Source: Pediococcus argentinicus (GTDB lineage Bacteria > Bacillota > Bacilli > Lactobacillales > Lactobacillaceae). Taken from it: a DNA stretch of 64,000 nt. Where the stretch lies: the NCBI RefSeq assembly GCF_001437605.1, contig NZ_JQCQ01000005.1, positions 1 through 64,000 on the forward strand, given 5' to 3'. Position numbers and translations under genes: made by a program. Of the stretch, positions 63,996 to 64,000 are shown in pieces. The first letter of the stretch is position 1, and the number at the start of each line of letters is the position of its first letter. The notes under the pieces were generated by a model. It worked only from the letters and a program-made list of their open reading frames with translations, had not been told where the DNA came from and ran no database searches.

Positions 63996-64000
63996 AACAA

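Overview
The window is a stretch of chromosome from a low-GC Gram-positive bacterium, almost certainly a member of the Lactobacillaceae. The pointers are an intact c-di-AMP/peptidoglycan precursor module (cdaA-cdaR-glmM, glmS), a complete oligopeptide uptake operon, PepX and proline iminopeptidase, an acetoin operon (alsS-aldC), strong AGGAGG ribosome sites, frequent TTG/GTG starts and perfect cre-like boxes. The genus cannot be fixed from the sequence alone. No rRNA, tRNA, CRISPR array, prophage or insertion sequence is visible.

Layout. 1-6 kb: two small unknown genes, glmS with its own consensus promoter, then glmM, cdaR and cdaA. 6-12.5 kb: murB, an oxidoreductase, a DnaQ-type exonuclease, tsaE, ung, a Cof-type phosphatase and two GNAT acetyltransferases. 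12.7-23.2 kb: two related APC permeases, coaA, the acetoin operon, helD, and a permease flanked by two paralogous histidine phosphatases. 23.2-29 kb: oppABCDF. 29-33.5 kb: hflX and a glutamine-type polar amino acid ABC transporter. 33.8-37 kb: lactobacillus-specific envelope proteins, a Fur regulator, a guanylate-kinase-like protein, an unlisted 58-codon gene and a decayed NUDIX protein. 37-42.6 kb: cationic amino acid permease, pepX, and an SDR/TetR divergent pair. 42.7-46 kb: a two-component system facing a lantibiotic-type ABC transporter. 46-54 kb: biotin ligase, peptidase, aldo/keto reductase, a PadR-DUF1700-DUF4097 envelope-stress cluster, OYE, ABC-F and VOC proteins. 54.2-55.2 kb: a gene-poor island. 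55.2-64 kb: proBA, DegV, thioredoxin, TerC, CorA-like, MMPL and a YibE/F protein cut by the window edge.

The two most interesting things are not conventional genes. First, an imperfectly palindromic repeat of about 125 bp occurs at five loci (seven copies, one deleted, three in tandem). The copies differ in sequence but keep the same nested stems through compensatory changes, and most start within 0-12 nt of a stop codon on the same strand, so they look like structured 3' UTR elements. Second, the 54.6-55.2 kb island carries a type I toxin-antitoxin locus of the Fst/par class: a 30-residue toxin, an antisense RNA converging from downstream, a shared terminator and 15-nt direct repeats over the toxin start. 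Beside it is a second toxin copy that appears to have lost its promoter and ribosome site by recombination between those repeats.

The metabolic content fits a peptide- and amino-acid-dependent lactic acid bacterium: peptides enter through Opp, are cut by PepX and proline iminopeptidase, and amino acids enter through several APC permeases and a glutamine ABC system, while pyruvate overflow goes to acetoin.
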